Part shown: positions 23,436-35,733 of the stretch, in pieces
How positions within the stretch are numbered: position 1 is the stretch's first letter
Layout: each line of letters starts with the position of its first letter
Assembly: GCA_014529385.2 (NCBI GenBank)
Contig: CM043967.1
Span: forward strand, 7,654,501 to 7,718,500
DNA from: Adiantum capillus-veneris
Taxonomy: Eukaryota; Streptophyta; Polypodiopsida; Polypodiales; Pteridaceae
DNA length: 64,000 nt
Reading direction: 5' to 3'
Position numbers and translations under genes: made by a program
The notes under the pieces: model-generated
Told to the model about the DNA's origin: nothing
Databases searched by the model: none
The model's input: the letters and a program-made list of their open reading frames with translations, nothing else

Positions 23436-23829
23436 CAAAGACGGCCCTTGCTCGGAGCCAAAGGATGTCAGATTTCATCACCACATGAAGCGTACACATT
23501 CCCACAATAAAGACTTGTTGAAGTAGCCACTGTGAGACAAGCTGCTGTCAGTGGTCTGCAAGTCAATAAGAGTAGCGATGACAACTGGCAAAGACGAGCA
23601 GTATGTAGGGGAGGGGGAGCAACATGACAAAAAGGCAAGCAGGCTGGGCTTGGGGCCGGAATGTTGGGTTGGTAGCATGGGGTGAAAAGTACAAGGAAGG
23701 AGCAGCGCGAGGGGGTGCAGCATGGGCCAGTGGGAGGCGAGGAGAGCAGTGCAGGCTGCACAAGGGTGAGGGGCAGCGTGGTGCCCAAAAGGGTGATCGG
23801 GGGTGCAGGCGCATCAGACAGCAATGTGT

Positions 23830-23852
23830 GGGGGGGGGGGGGGGGGGGGGGG
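23830..23852 (+). repeat. G-run of 23 bases
   Basis: Uninterrupted poly-G abutting the left end of the TIR element at 23856. It is a candidate quadruplex and also a place where length calls are unreliable. Confidence 0.9.
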
Positions 23853-23855
23853 CTC

Positions 23856-24332
23856 GTCACTAAATGACACCTCCCCAAGGAGGTGGGATCAATGGCCCAC
23901 AGTAGGCATCGCGAGGCGGGTGCAATCCGGGCCGTCCGATCGACATTTAAACTAGGTGTGAACTAAGCGTGAACTCGGAGATATGTGCACCACACCAAAT
24001 TTGGTGTGGACTCGACGTGAACACGGTGTGAACTGGGGAGGCCTACACACCACACCAAATTTGGTGCAAACTCAGTGCGAACCCGGTGTGAATTAGGTGT
24101 AAACTTGTCCGGGACGCCATGATCTATAAACTTATCCCACACACCTCTTCCAACAAGCGCGCGTTAGCCTAGTGGTTAGAGTCAATCCCATGGGGGGAGA
24201 GGGTAGTGGGTTCAAGTCCCAGATCCGAGAAAGTGGGAGTCTTTTGCATTCCGTAGACAATCCAACGGTCACGATCAACCGATGATCGTGAGCCATTGAT
24301 CCCACTTCCAAATGGAGGTGTCAATTAGTGAC
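23856..24332. mobile_element. TIR element (about 477 bp) with a tRNA-like sequence inside
   Basis: The left end GTCACTAAATGACACCTCC and the following sequence (to about 23911) match, in inverted orientation, 24279-24332, whose end reads GGAGGTGTCAATTAGTGAC. The match covers about 54 bp and includes GTGGGATCAATGG. The interior has two units of about 60 bp, each centred on the palindrome CACCAAATTTGGTG, and a tRNA-like region. There is no transposase. The last 28 bp (CCAAATGGAGGTGTC onward) are duplicated directly outside the right end (24333-24360). No clear target duplication was seen. Confidence 0.75.
24155..24232 (+). other. tRNA-like SINE head (A box and B box)
   Basis: TAGCCTAGTGG (24165-24175) fits the RNA polymerase III A box and GGTTCAAGTCC (24209-24219) fits the B box, at the right order and spacing. 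The sequence does not fold as a normal tRNA that I can recognise, so it reads as a tRNA-derived SINE promoter region. It lies between the inverted repeats of the TIR element. Confidence 0.6.
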
Positions 24333-24804
24333 GCGCCAAATGGAGGTGTCAATTAGTGACGCGGGGACGGCGGCATGGAGAGACATTTGTCAAGTAGCTA
24401 TTATGCATGATAAAGGTGCGTGCCTCAATTCTGCAGACAATCATTCATGCAGAGATCAATGCATCACCGATGGTGCTTGAGGCCTTGTTTCAAGCAGTGA
24501 TCTTCCTCCATTCCTGATCTTCCTCCATTCCCTCAAGATAGATACTCACACGACTAGCATTGGCCTCATCCATGCAGTAACAATTACTGGCGGAGGATGA
24601 CAGGCATTGCTGGTATGCCCATATGAGCACTTGGATGAGCCTACATAACATGCAGATTGATAAGCTACCTCTGTTTGCGCACTATCTAGATTGCCCTCTA
24701 CACTTGAGCTCAATAGATCAGACTGAAACAAGATCATCGGAGCTGACATATTAAGGCGAGACAGAGAGATTACGTGCATCAAACTCGCTCTTCCCCATGC
24801 ACGA

Positions 24805-25030
24805 GGATGGTGGGCTACCAGAGCGATTTACTCCAGCTCTATCCAGATGGCTTCATTATCCGACCAAGCTATGTGGATACTTCGCTTACATGGTTTTTAA
24901 ATGTCTATTGGGAAAATCCGCACTTCATCACACCAGCTGAGAATAGAGATAGGCAGATGGGAGGATATAAAGGTAGGAATAGAGTCTGTCAGCTATGCAT
25001 CGAAAGAATTTTGGGCCACTGAGACAGGTC
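24805..25030 (+). mobile_element. LINE-D: C-terminal scrap of the LINE-A family
   Basis: The plus-strand frame reads DLLQLYPDGFIIRPSYVDTS, then ENPHFITPAENRD and RVCQLC. This parallels LINE-C (HLLQLTEDGFVTRPRYMDTH ... CPLC). It is the only copy of this family on the plus strand in the window. It is very short and decayed. Confidence 0.65.
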
Positions 25031-25760
25031 ATGCAATTTGAGGACCAAAGATCCTTCAGGCTTTTCGTTCTGGAGCTCCAAAGACGTTGGACAGCCATTC
25101 TGCAAGAGAAGAGATGTCATCAGCCAAGCCCACCTAGGCGGAGAGCGATTATGAATTTCTTAATCACCCCTTGATCAAATAAAGAGTGTTGTTGCCAATA
25201 CCACAAGGCTTCATCAACACTAGCAGAGAGAACAACAGTATATGCAAGACAAGGCACATATTGCCAATAAGAAGACATACAATGCTGGGAAGCAGTAATT
25301 GGTATTATGCAGGAAAGAAGACTCTCTTTGTTATCAATGGACAAAGAATAGGAGTGACTCCTGAGGGGCATAATGGTTCAGGTTAACTTCACAAGCATGG
25401 CACAGGAACTTCTCTTAGTCCTAGGATGCTGTAAACGCCCAAGGAAGATAATTTACAAGAAGCATAGCAGTTGACCGCCCCGCTTAGAATGTTAGTTTTG
25501 AGGCCCTTTTTGTGTGTGTATGGAACAGCCCAAAATTCCAGGTGTTTTTTGCTACCTGGCTGCTAATGCATGATCAAGTTGGCCAGAGGCCAATGGAAAC
25601 GAACAGTTGCCATGCACTGTAGAGCCTCTGTGATCATGAAAAATTGAAGAAAAGACGGAGATAAGGCTGATGCTCCATCCGTCTCTTTGATTCAATTAAA
25701 GCCCAGAACTCACTTCATACAGTGTTTTCAGTGTGTCTCTCACCAATAAATAAAACATGA
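25030..25760. other. 3' flank of the NET gene
   Basis: No second gene was seen. On the minus strand, downstream of the NET stop codon, this should hold its 3' UTR; the plus sequence TTTATT-like words needed for a minus-strand AATAAA signal were not clearly found close to the stop. Confidence 0.35.
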
Positions 25761-28700
25761 TTACTTGCCCTCAAGAGACTTGAGCTGGTCAGAGCTTGGA
25801 GCACAGGCACAACAACGTATCTTTCTGGTCTGAGCCACCAATGAGCTCAAGATAGTGCTAGTGCTCATGTGATGTCGCTGAACATGCTTGGTAGATGTAG
25901 TGGCTGTGATCTCATCCTTCGGCCTTTCCTTCAATAAGCCTCTTCTCCCTGTGCTGATAAGGAGGATGAGCCATGCTAGCCCAAATCTGCTTAACTTATG
26001 ATGATCCTTGGTGACATCAGCGGCAGCATTTACTGACATAGTTTCGATGCCTACCCTGTCTTGATTTTCTTTTTGCTCTTGTTCTTCCTCCTTAAGAAGC
26101 TGCTGCTGAGTGCTTTGGATCGAGGATCCCACTCTCTGTAATTCCTGCCCCACTGATTGCAGATCCATTGAATGTCTTCGTGTCAATGCCTTGCGACTCT
26201 GCATTTCCTGCATCAGGTGGGTCACCTGATTAGCATCCCACCCTTCCATCGTAGGCGAACACTCCTTGCTTACAAGGGAAAGAACCTGCTTTTCGAAGAT
26301 CTCTGTTGCTAGCTCCTGCTGTTCTGTCCAAGCTACAACAGTATCCTGCATGTTTCTTACAGTTTCCCTCTGCAACACCAACTCCTTAGACAGCTTCCGT
26401 GCCCTTTTCTCTGCTCTCTTCTTGTTCTGCAGCCATTGTTGATGTTGCCTAGGATCCACTATTTCATCTCCCTCTCTTCCTCTTTTCAAAATCATCTGCA
26501 CCTTTTCCAGCTCTGCCTCCATGCTTCGCACCTGTTCCACCCGAGCTTGCAGGTCATCCTTCAGTTTCTCTCTCTCTTCCTTCAGCTCCTGCAATTCCAA
26601 TTCCAGTTTCTCATCCATCAGTGCTTGGTGTAGACGCATGCCCAGGTTGATATGCAGCTGAGCTAAATCTTCAAAGAGGTCAATCTCCTTTTTCTGGTCC
26701 AAACCTACTTCATCTACTATCTCGGTATCTTCATGCATCAGTCCCTCAGATTTGTTATCTACAATCAAATCCGGCTCCATGTCAATCTCCATCATACTCT
26801 CTACGTGCTTAGTTGACAGTTCTTGCTCTTGATTGATAAGCAACACATAGTTCTTGTCCATAGGTAAGCTATCAATGCTTTCTTTACAGGTGCTACCGAG
26901 TCCTTGTTCCTGTTCCTTGCACTGATCCTGACCACAGGTGGACAACAACATAGCTTCCACAGCCTCACAAACGAAATTGAACTCTTCCACCCTTTTCTGT
27001 AGTTGCTGCAGCAAAAGGGTGCTTGCACCTGTTGGCTCTGAGGCTAGGTGTGTGCCCTCTTCTACACAGCTCTTATTCTCTATATCTTGGATATCTAAGC
27101 TACTGCACAATATCTCTGCTCTGCTTAATTTCTCAATGCACTCAACAATCTGATTACTTTCCTTGAAAGCTTTTTTTTCCCACTCAATGGCTAGTAATTT
27201 CATTCCCCTGCAGAACATAAGAATTTTGTTTTTCAAGAGCAAGGTGTATGGTAGACCATTAAGTTGCAAGTCTGTTACCAAGAGTTGTAATCTTCTTTTC
27301 TGCCCCAACTCCATTTTCACTTCTTCTTTTAGCCCTCTGACCTCTTCTTCCAGCATAACAAGGCTCTTTTGCAAATTACAAAGCATTACCTGCACAACTC
27401 TGACATCTGTGTGAGTAACGTCACCCACATCTAGGAACTCCTGTCCTTCAAGGATTTTCTTTAAGTAATATATTTCTTTCTTGTACAACTCGACCTCCAC
27501 ATTGAGACGTCCACTTTCCACTTGCATATGAGAGACCAATTCTCTCATCTTTGCTGGTCGACCATTTGAAGCATCACCTTTTTCTTCTTTCAACACAAGC
27601 AACTCGTGTTTCACAATATCCAAAGCTGCATTTTCTTGTGCAAGTTTAGTTTCCAGCTTTGTATTCTCTGCCTTTGCTTGAGAAAGTGCACCTATCAGCT
27701 CTTCATTCTGCACTTTGAGTGAAACATGTTCTTCGCCTTCCACTTGGCAGTTGATTTCTTTCCACTTGTTTTCCCTTTGTGACTCGTAGAGACTTTCGTG
27801 AAGATTGTCTTTAAGTTGCACCACTTCTCCATCAGTACTTTGTATCTTCAGAACTAACTCATTATTCTCTTCCCTGTAGGTTTGGACTTGTTTCTGTAGC
27901 TCCAGATTGATGTTTTCTTTGGCTGACACTCCTTCCCTCAGCAGCTCAGCTTGAGCAGACACTTTCAGATAGTCTTCCTGTTTCTCTGATAACTTAGACT
28001 TCAATTCAACAAGGTGCTGTTGCAAGTCCATCATCTGATTCTCAATAGAAGCATTGTCACTCAGTAGAGCTTCTTTTTCAACTTGAAAATGGGAAATCTC
28101 ATCCTCTAGTTCAAGAACACGCTTGTGCTGAAACTCCAGTTCATTCTTCTCTTGAACACCGGCCCGTCTCAGCTGCACAATCTCCTCTTGCAACTTTCTC
28201 TCAACTGCACCCCGTTCCTCAGTCAGTTTGATATACTTCTCATTGAGCTCAAGCTTGAGATTTTCTGCAGAAAGAAGCTGTTCTTGCAGACTCGACAACT
28301 TGGACATGTTTTCATGCCCTTGCAATATGGCGGTTTCTAATTCTGAATCTAATTTTTTCTTTTGATCTTGCAGGCATCTAAATTCTTTCTGCAGCTTCTC
28401 CAATTTGTGATAGCATGTTGTCTTGTCTTCTTGCAACTCTACAAGCTCCTGCTCCAGCTCTTTCTTGGCTATACACACTGCAGCCAATTCCTGCTTCAAG
28501 GCATCTAAACCTTCTGTGTGTCTCTCCCATTCTTTGTTCCTTCTCTGCACATCAACTATATGCAGCTCAAGTTTTGAGTTTTCCTCCTGAGCTTCAGCAA
28601 GCCTCTCTACAAGTATTTTCTCTTTGTTGTCTTTCTCTAGAGTTTTCCTTGACCACAGTTCCAACTTCTGTTCGAGTTCAGACTTTGCAGATTGCAGAAC

Positions 28701-31700
28701 CACGGTGTTTTCTCGCAAAAGTCTGACTTCTTCTACCTTGTTACTGATTTCAACATCGATGGCTGCTGTGACCACCTGCAGTTCAAGGAGTTTGGTTTGA
28801 AGTCTCAGGCAATTCTCCTCTGCTTGTTTTGATTCCTGCTCGCTTTCCATGACCTTTTGCAGTAGGGCGCTGTTCTCCTGAGTGAGCAGGTTCATTTTGT
28901 CTGCAACAGCTTGCTGCTCATCCTTTGTAAAGCTCAGTTCACATTGCAGGTTTTGCAATTCCTCTTCCTGTTTTTCCATCTTCTTCCTCTGGAGATCAAG
29001 AGTGCAAGACAACTTCTGTCTTTCCTCTGCCAACTTCTCCAGATCCTCTTGGAGCCGGTGTTCTACCTGTTGTGCCCTGAACAATTCTTGCTGTAAACAA
29101 TCCTTCTCAGCTTCTAGCCTTTTGACCTCACATTCTAACTCACTGGACCGTCCTGAATGGCTGGTAATGTCTTTAACAAAAATGGCTCTTTCTTCCCTAG
29201 AAATCTCAAGATCCTGTTGCAAATTCTCAATCTTTTCCTGTAAGAGCAGACACTCTTCTAGGGCTGCCTTCAGATCAAGAGAAAACCTATTCCCAGTTTC
29301 TTCAGCATCCAAAACCCCTTTCTTTAACTTCTCTATTTCAGCTGATAGTGCTTGAATCAAATCTGAGCTACTGTGCATTTCAGTAAGAAGAGAAGCTTCT
29401 CGTATTTTGAAGGAAGAGACCTGTTGCTGAAGGCTGCCTAATTCCTCATTCAAAGCTGCGTTATCCTTCTGCACATCAAACAATGCAATTTCTAGAGTGT
29501 GGTTGCTACCAATCCTCTCTGCCAGTTGCTCAGCGAGAGATGCTTCTTCAGCTAGCATGTTGGAAAGTTTCAATTGTAAATCCTGCACCCTCCCTTCAGC
29601 TTCAAAAAGTTTCCTTGAATTCTCCTCCTCTGATTCGGCTAACCGAGCCCTGAGTGTAGCATCCTCCTTCTGTGCTGCTTCATAATCAGTCTCCAAACTT
29701 CTAATTGTTTGTTCCAAATTGATACACCGTGCTGAATAAGTTCTGTTTTCTTCTTGAAGTGATGCTTTCTCCCTTGCAAAATGGCTTAAATTCGCTTCTA
29801 AATCTTGGTTGATGGTTTTCAATGCCGCAACATCATTTAAAAGCCCCTGTTGCTCATGAAGTAAAGCCTGATTGGCTTCCTTAGTTTCAAAGTTCTCCTT
29901 CTGCAGCCCCTCAACAACTGCCTCCAGGCTCTGCTTCATACAAGAACTTTCCAAAATCTTAGCTTGCAAAAGTGTCAATTGCTTCTCAAAAGAACTAATC
30001 TTCTTCTGCAAATCAAGGGTTTGACCAATCTTTAATTCACAACTCTCCTTCAATGCTACAACCTGCCTCTGTGCAGCTGTAAGCTCATGGGTTAAGTGCT
30101 GAATACTCTTATCCCTTTCTGAGACTCGTTCAGTTACAGCTATATTTAAAGTTTCCAAATCAAAAAGCCTTGAGTTCAGAACATTGTTTTTTGCTTTTAA
30201 GGCTGCAATGTTTCCATTGCACTTGTCAACATCCGTGCCAAGTAAGCTGTTTTCTTCCTTATATCGCACAACTTGAGTTTCTAGAGTCTCAACCTCACTC
30301 TTCATTTTGCTAAGAAGCTCATCCTTAGCTCGACTATCTTCCTGCAGCTTCTCCACATTTGACACAGAAAAATCCAGATCTTTCTGAACCTTTCTCACTA
30401 CCTCCTCTGCAGCTTGAAGAGCCTTCTTGTTCTCCAAGCAGTGACCCGACAAGACAGAGTTTAGAGCTTGCAGATCCAAAACATTTTGCTGCATATGATT
30501 GTTTTTTTGTTCAAGCTCCGCTTTTTCCAGTTCTAATCGATGAAGCCTGTTATTTAAGACTTCTGTGAAAGTAATATTCAGCTCTAACTGTTGCCTCAGG
30601 TGGATGTGCTCATCTTTTAATTGCTGCTGAGCCATAAAAGCCTCTGTTTCCTTCTCCACTAACGCTATCTTTTCTTCTGAAACAAGGTGAAGTTCTTCTT
30701 CCAGCCTTCTTACCTTGTCAAGATGTTCCACAAGCTCTTTGTGGAGCCCTTTAATTTCTTCTTTCTGATCTTGGCTAACTTTCAGTAACTCCGTATACTG
30801 GCCCTCGGTAATTATAACCTTCTTTAACTGCTGCTCCAGTACATCCATTAGTGACAATTTTTCCACAACTAGAGAAGAAACCTTCTTTTGGAGAACTTCA
30901 CTTTGCTTTTGCGAACTAGTGGCCTTGTCTTCAAGTGTTTGAACCTGGTGCTGAAGCCTGGACACCTCCTCAGAGGAAGATAAAAGCTTCTCATTTAATT
31001 CATCGTACTTTACCTCTAGACCCTTGCATCTGTCTTCGTACTGCTGGCAGCTCGCACGCAGGGTCTTTATCAATTGTTGCCCATCCTCAATGCTCGTCTC
31101 CAGCTCACACACATACTTGGCTCCCTCCACTTTCTCTGATTGAACCCTCAGGCCTTCCTCCTGTATCTTTAGAATTGCATCCTTTAGCCTTGCAATCTCT
31201 CTAGCCTGCTCTTCTCTCTCCCTCTGAAGTTCTTCTACCACTTTCTCCAATTCTTTCAAATGAGACAAAGCCAAAGTTTTCTCTTGTTCTGTACAAATCT
31301 TTTTCTGTGAGGTTGCATCCAGAGCCTGTTCCAAAAGTCGTGTGTCTTTCACAGAATCTGTCAACTGTTTCTGCAGGTTTTGAAACTCAACTGCTTGTGC
31401 AGAGACATGATCTGTTAAGCCTGCATTTTGCCTCTCAATGTCAGAAATTTTCTTGAGCAAATCTTGACTTTGCTGCTCAAAAATCTCTATCAGAAATGAA
31501 TCTTTAAGCCTTTCCTCCTCCGAGGTGGTGAGAGCCAGTTGCAACTTCTGAACAGCTTCCTCGCTTCTTTTGAGATTCTTGATGCTCTCCAATTGCTGTG
31601 ACTGAGCTGCAAGCACTTCTGCCTTCAAGCCCACCCTTTCATCCTCTAAAAGTTCAATCCTCCGGTCAGCCACCCAGCTATCTTCAGTCAGCTTCTTTGT

Positions 31701-32482
31701 TTGTTCAAGAAGCTCAGTTTTCTCTTCTTTAGAGCTGATTAGAGCATGGCTTAGCTTGAGATTCTCTGCTTCCAACTTCTGTTCTTTCTCCTGAATAGAT
31801 TTCACCCGCTTTTTGGTCAGCTTTTCCTCTGCCTCTAGGCTCCTTAATCTAGATTGCAAGCTGGATAACTCCACTTGAAGGTTTTCCAGTTTTGTGACAT
31901 CTTCAGTGGACTTCAAGGCCAGATCTTTATTTTTTTCTTGAAGGTGCAAAAGTTCCTTCTGCAGATGAGTAGCATCCACATCCGCAGTGCCATGCAACCC
32001 TCCAGAGTCAGACATCCCATGAGAGCTCTCCTCCAGATTAGGAAATCTGGGTTTAAACCCAAAAGCCCGTCTCTCATAGTTTGTTTGAAATCCAAGCGGA
32101 GAAAATTCATCATCTGTTTGCCCTTTTGTTGAAACTTCTGTGGGGCTATCGTAATCAAATTCTGATGCTCCTGTGTAAGAGTAAGATGGACTAATAATAT
32201 CAGGCCCATCAATACCCCGTTTTAAATGCAGGTCAACAGGGGAATTTTGGGCTGATTCAGAGGAGACCGCTAGTTGCGCCTGCAATGCAGGGGCAATGTT
32301 TTGGCGAACCTCTCTGGCCAAGTATGTGTAACGTTCCACTAGAGCACGATAGGTCCTGTAGAACTCTTCGACTAGGTTGATAAGCTCCGGCCTTTTCTTG
32401 TAATACATCTCTGCCCTCTGTGCAAAAGAGTCTGCATCTTCCTCAATAATTCTTAGCATGGCACTCACCTTTGAGTCCATCT
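25761..32482 (-). CDS. NET1: NET-type actin-binding coiled-coil protein, main exon
   Basis: A single exon of about 2,240 codons, open from the splice acceptor (TTGCAG before 32482) to TAA at 25761. It begins with the second half of the NAB (KIP1-like) domain: MDSKVSAMLRIIEEDADSFA, QRAEMYYKKRPELINLVEEF, YRTYRALVERYTYLAREV. A Ser/Asp-rich linker with SYSYTGASEFDYDSP follows, then nearly 2,000 residues of heptad coiled coil. The C-terminal end is basic with a short hydrophobic patch (GLAWLILLIST). NET proteins bind F-actin through NAB and sit at membranes; NET1 members occur at the plasma membrane and plasmodesmata. The length is greater than the roughly 1,700 residues usual for angiosperm NET1. 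The first conserved NAB exon lies at 32708-32805. The long open frame with no stops argues that the gene is functional or very recently lost. Confidence 0.93.
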
Positions 32483-32707
32483 CTGCAACCATGGAAAAGA
32501 GCATTTTTTGGTGTAAGAATCATCAATAGCAATCACATAAGAACTGAAATTTCTCAGCATTTTAAGGACTCAGCTCTCATATTATCCAACACAGTGTAGT
32601 TAAGCACCATTTTACAAAAGGTAGTAAACTGATTTTCTCAAGAAATACACACGTTGATCAAGCAGGTATTATCATAGTGGATTGAGTGTGAACACCGAGA
32701 GATTTAC
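32483..32707 (-). other. Intron between the two NAB-domain exons of NET
   Basis: The minus strand has the donor CTCATAG|GTAAATC (32708/32707) and the acceptor CCATGGTTGCAG|AG (32483/32482). The intron falls inside the NAB domain, between the LQENLI and MDSK segments, where plant NET genes usually carry one. Confidence 0.85.
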
Positions 32708-32805
32708 CTATGAGATTTTCTTGAAGCCATTTTGAGTTCTTGGGGCATATGTGACTGTCCCACCACCATGAGTGGGAGCGTGTATTATCCATCTTCTTCA
32801 TCATT
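32708..32805 (-). pseudogene. NET1: NET first coding exon, with a one-base frameshift
   Basis: From ATG 32805 the exon reads MMKKMDNTRSHSWWW, the expected NET start with its W-W-W. The downstream half, in the next frame, reads DSHICPKNSKWLQENLI, equally conserved. Between them the G-run has four Gs where three would keep frame (plus-strand CCCC at 32759-32762). As written, translation from this ATG would leave the NAB frame and hit a stop early in the next exon, after about 46 codons. Either the base is an assembly error in a homopolymer, or the allele is broken, or translation starts later, for example at the Met of MDSKV. The exon is 98 nt as given; 97 would be in frame. Confidence 0.8.
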
Positions 32806-33370
32806 TGATCTGCTACTTGAATGTGCCAAAGAAGCCGACACAGTTTTCCTTCATGATATATTTTGACCTGGCAAGCTGAGTTCCAAGGCCGGAGTTAAGA
32901 GCACACACAGTGCTGGTAAAGGGAAATGAATGTACAAGGGCAATTTTGAGAAGGCTAAACAGGAAGAAGTAAGATCAGAGCGCAAGAGAAGTGGGGTGGA
33001 TGGACACAGCTCAACAAATTGCCACACCAAAGTTAAGATGCAGATCAGGTAAAATCAGGAATGAAAAGTCATCTTAAGGGGTAGAACGAAATATTTTTGT
33101 CGGCTGAAAAAATGAAAACAATTGACTGATCGCAAATTTGGTGTGTGTTTTGATGATTAGTAGGTGCATAAACGGTAGTTGGGGTTTCTGCTCAGGATGA
33201 CGTGTGAGCGGACAAGGAAAAAATTAGTTAGTAAGATAAAGCAAACAGGGAACGTTTCGTGAGCATCCAGTTAAGAAGGCTTTGTTTGTTTTTGGTTTTT
33301 TGTCTCTGCGCTTCAGAATGGATTATAATAAGTGAAGTACAAGGCTAAGCAGGGAAAACAAAGCTTTACC

Positions 33371-33558
33371 TGCTGATAAAGGAGGAGGATGAGGAGGAAG
33401 AAGGGACGGAAGGCGGAAGGAGGAAGAGAGATCCAGCAGGCGCTGGCGACGACGATTGATAGGCCAAAACACGCAATCTCATGAAAGAGAAGAGAAGAGG
33501 AGAGAAGAGAGCGTGCCTGGGGTGGGGTGGGAGGGGAGGAAGAAGATAACCAACACCA
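33371..33558 (-). other. NET 5' UTR exon (predicted)
   Basis: The minus-strand sequence downstream of the TATA box is strongly pyrimidine-rich (CTCTTCTCTCCTCTTCTC) and ends TTATCAGCAG|GTAAAGC at 33370, a good splice donor. A 5' UTR intron would then run to an acceptor such as GGAACTCAG near 32880, ahead of the ATG at 32805. Predicted only from sequence. Confidence 0.5.
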
Positions 33559-33583
33559 CACGCCACTGACGGAGGCAAATGTG

Positions 33584-33592
33584 CTATATATT
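33584..33592 (-). promoter_or_regulatory. TATA box of the NET gene
   Basis: The minus strand reads CAATATATAGCAC. The predicted start lies about 30 bp downstream near 33555, just ahead of the pyrimidine-rich leader. A GA-rich tract (33592-33612, plus strand) lies directly upstream, a common plant core-promoter setting. Confidence 0.6.
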
Positions 33593-34189
33593 GAGAGAGG
33601 GAGGGAGGGAGCTAGCTAGCTGTGTGAGAAGAGAATGATGAAAAGATGGATCATGGTGGTAGTGGGTAGATAGAGAGATGCTATGCCGCTTTCGCTTTAG
33701 CAGGAGAAAAGCCTCTGCTGCTGTCGGTCTCATCTGACTTCAGAAGCCTTGTCATTATCGTGTAGTAGCTACGCTCGTAGCAGATCAGTGACTTCACATT
33801 TCCTGCATTGTCGGTATGAATACATGATGTATGACATAAGGCCTAGTAGATACATATCATTAAAGTTGGGGCATCCGATTCAGTAAATGGTTTTTTTTTA
33901 ATAGCAGGGTACTTATGTAATCGAGATTCGAGACTCCAGAGGGTTGGTGATATTATATTAAAATGAATGGGAAATTACCAAAACACCCTCTTATTGGCAA
34001 AAATTCCAATGAAATTCCCAAAATGCCCTTCAAATTTTCTGAAATTCCCAAAACACGCTTTTGATAAGAAATAACTAGAATTTGAGTTTTTTTTTTTTTT
34101 TGGAGGAAAGTAGAACTTGAATTTATAACAGAGAAATATATTACAAAGACCCTTAGGTAAGGGGAGGGTAGCCCCAAAGAAAAGAAAGG

Positions 34190-35733
34190 CTAAATCAAAA
34201 TGATAGCGTCTTTCATCTTGAGCCTGATATCTGAGTAGAACTTTGGGACCTTTTTCCTCCATTGCTGCCACCTTAGACTCTTTTGAAGCTCAGTTAGGGA
34301 CAAATCATGAGGTAGGGCTTCTTGTATCTCCTTGCACAACAACTCTGAAGCTTTAACTAGTTCATATTTAAGAACAAGAATGTGTCTTGGGGTAGAGTTA
34401 AACAGCACTGCATTTCGGTTGGTCCATAGAAACCATAGTATGATGCCTCTCCACATGTTCCATAAAGGAATGTCCAAAGCCTTGCACTGACCAAGCAGCA
34501 AGTCTTTGATATTAATGGGTTGAGTCCTAAGGAAAGATACACATTTCTGAACAGCCCCCAATATGTCTTTGGTATGTTTACAATAGAAGAATAAATGAGG
34601 GAGGTCTTCAATGACCAAATGGCATCTTGGGCATCTTCCATCTGAGGCTCCAATCTTTGCAGCTCTTTGACCTGTCCATACACCTTGGTGCAGTATAAGC
34701 CATAGCAATGTGCTATGTTTTACTGAAATAGTGTAGGCCCAGATACATTTAAACCTGTAAGCCCACTGCCTCCTGCTCCATGAAACCTTCCATTTGACAT
34801 TTAGCTTTAGTTTTAATTTATCATCCACTCCCACTGGTAACCTGTACTTGTGGTAAATACAGCCAGCAATTTCTCTCAGTTGAGGTTTGTACTTCCCACC
34901 TCTGGGTGGTAGATGGAAAGATCTGAGAACAAGTTGAAGTCTGTCTAAACACCATTTAGCATCCCTCTCATTGAGGTTGTACTGAATCTATATGTGTTGC
35001 TGTGCTTTAATGGTATGCTTCTCAAAAAGGTGTTCCCACTTGGTAATTCCAGCTTTGAAGCATTTGTGAGCTTTCCTAGAGACAGTTAGTTTAGAGTTAA
35101 CTGCAAAAAATCCATACCAAGGTGAGTCTTGAAGAAAACATTTAAAGTTAGCATAAAATGAATGGTCAGGTCTCCAATTGCTCTTCAATAGCTGCCAGGC
35201 ATTCCAAAATCTGCACACAAGCTTCGAAACATATGGGATGAATTTGGAGGGCATGGTGATGAGGTCTCTGAAGGAGAGATCTGCCCAAGATTTGTAGGTC
35301 TGCAATTTGAACTTAGAGATGTTCCTCTTGAGCAATAAGGCCCAAAAATCATCAGAGTGAGTGCTTCTCAAAATCCATTTGCTTGCCATTTTATTTGTAA
35401 GTCTGGATAGGTCTAGAATTCCCAGACCTCCCTTGTCCTTTGGAAGGCAACATGTTTCCCAAGCAACTTTCGGAACTCTTGGACAGTCCAGTTCTCCTCC
35501 TCGTAGAAAATTCCCGAACAAAGCTATTGCTTTGGCCAATTGGTATTTAGCTGGTTGCCAGCAAGACAAGAAATAGATTAGAGAAGATAAAATGTAGTGA
35601 TTTAGGATAAAAGCCCTGCTGGAGAGGGAGGTATGATATCCTTGCCATCTATACATCTTGTTTCTAATCTTTGAAATCACCCAATCCCATCTCTGGGCAA
35701 AAGTAACATCGAAGCCCATTGGAATGCCCAACA
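34190..35733 (-). pseudogene. LINE ORF2, thumb to C-terminus
   Basis: Continues the RT frame after copia-1. 34988-35734 has IPMGFDVTFAQRWDWVISKI, NHYILSSLIYFLSCWQPAKY and LPKDKGGLGILDLSRLTNKM, the conserved post-RT region of plant L1 elements. One in-frame TAG at 34988 interrupts it; the same frame then continues to 34190 with the zinc-finger (zf-RVT) signature CPRCHLVIEDLPHLFFYCKH and WRGIILWFLWTNRNAVLFN. Length and motif order are as usual for plant L1 ORF2. The single stop suggests moderate age. Confidence 0.9.

Noticed and set aside
23468-23878. Proline-rich minus-strand ORF of 136 codons
   Set aside because: Open because of G-rich plus-strand composition and the adjacent 23-base G-run; no conserved motif.
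24155-24232. A genuine tRNA gene
   Set aside because: A and B boxes are present but I could not see a consistent acceptor stem or anticodon arm, and it lies within a TIR element.
26436-32212. Many plus-strand ORFs and other-frame ORFs opposite the NET gene
   Set aside because: Shadows of the strong codon bias in a long coiled-coil exon; no motifs of their own.
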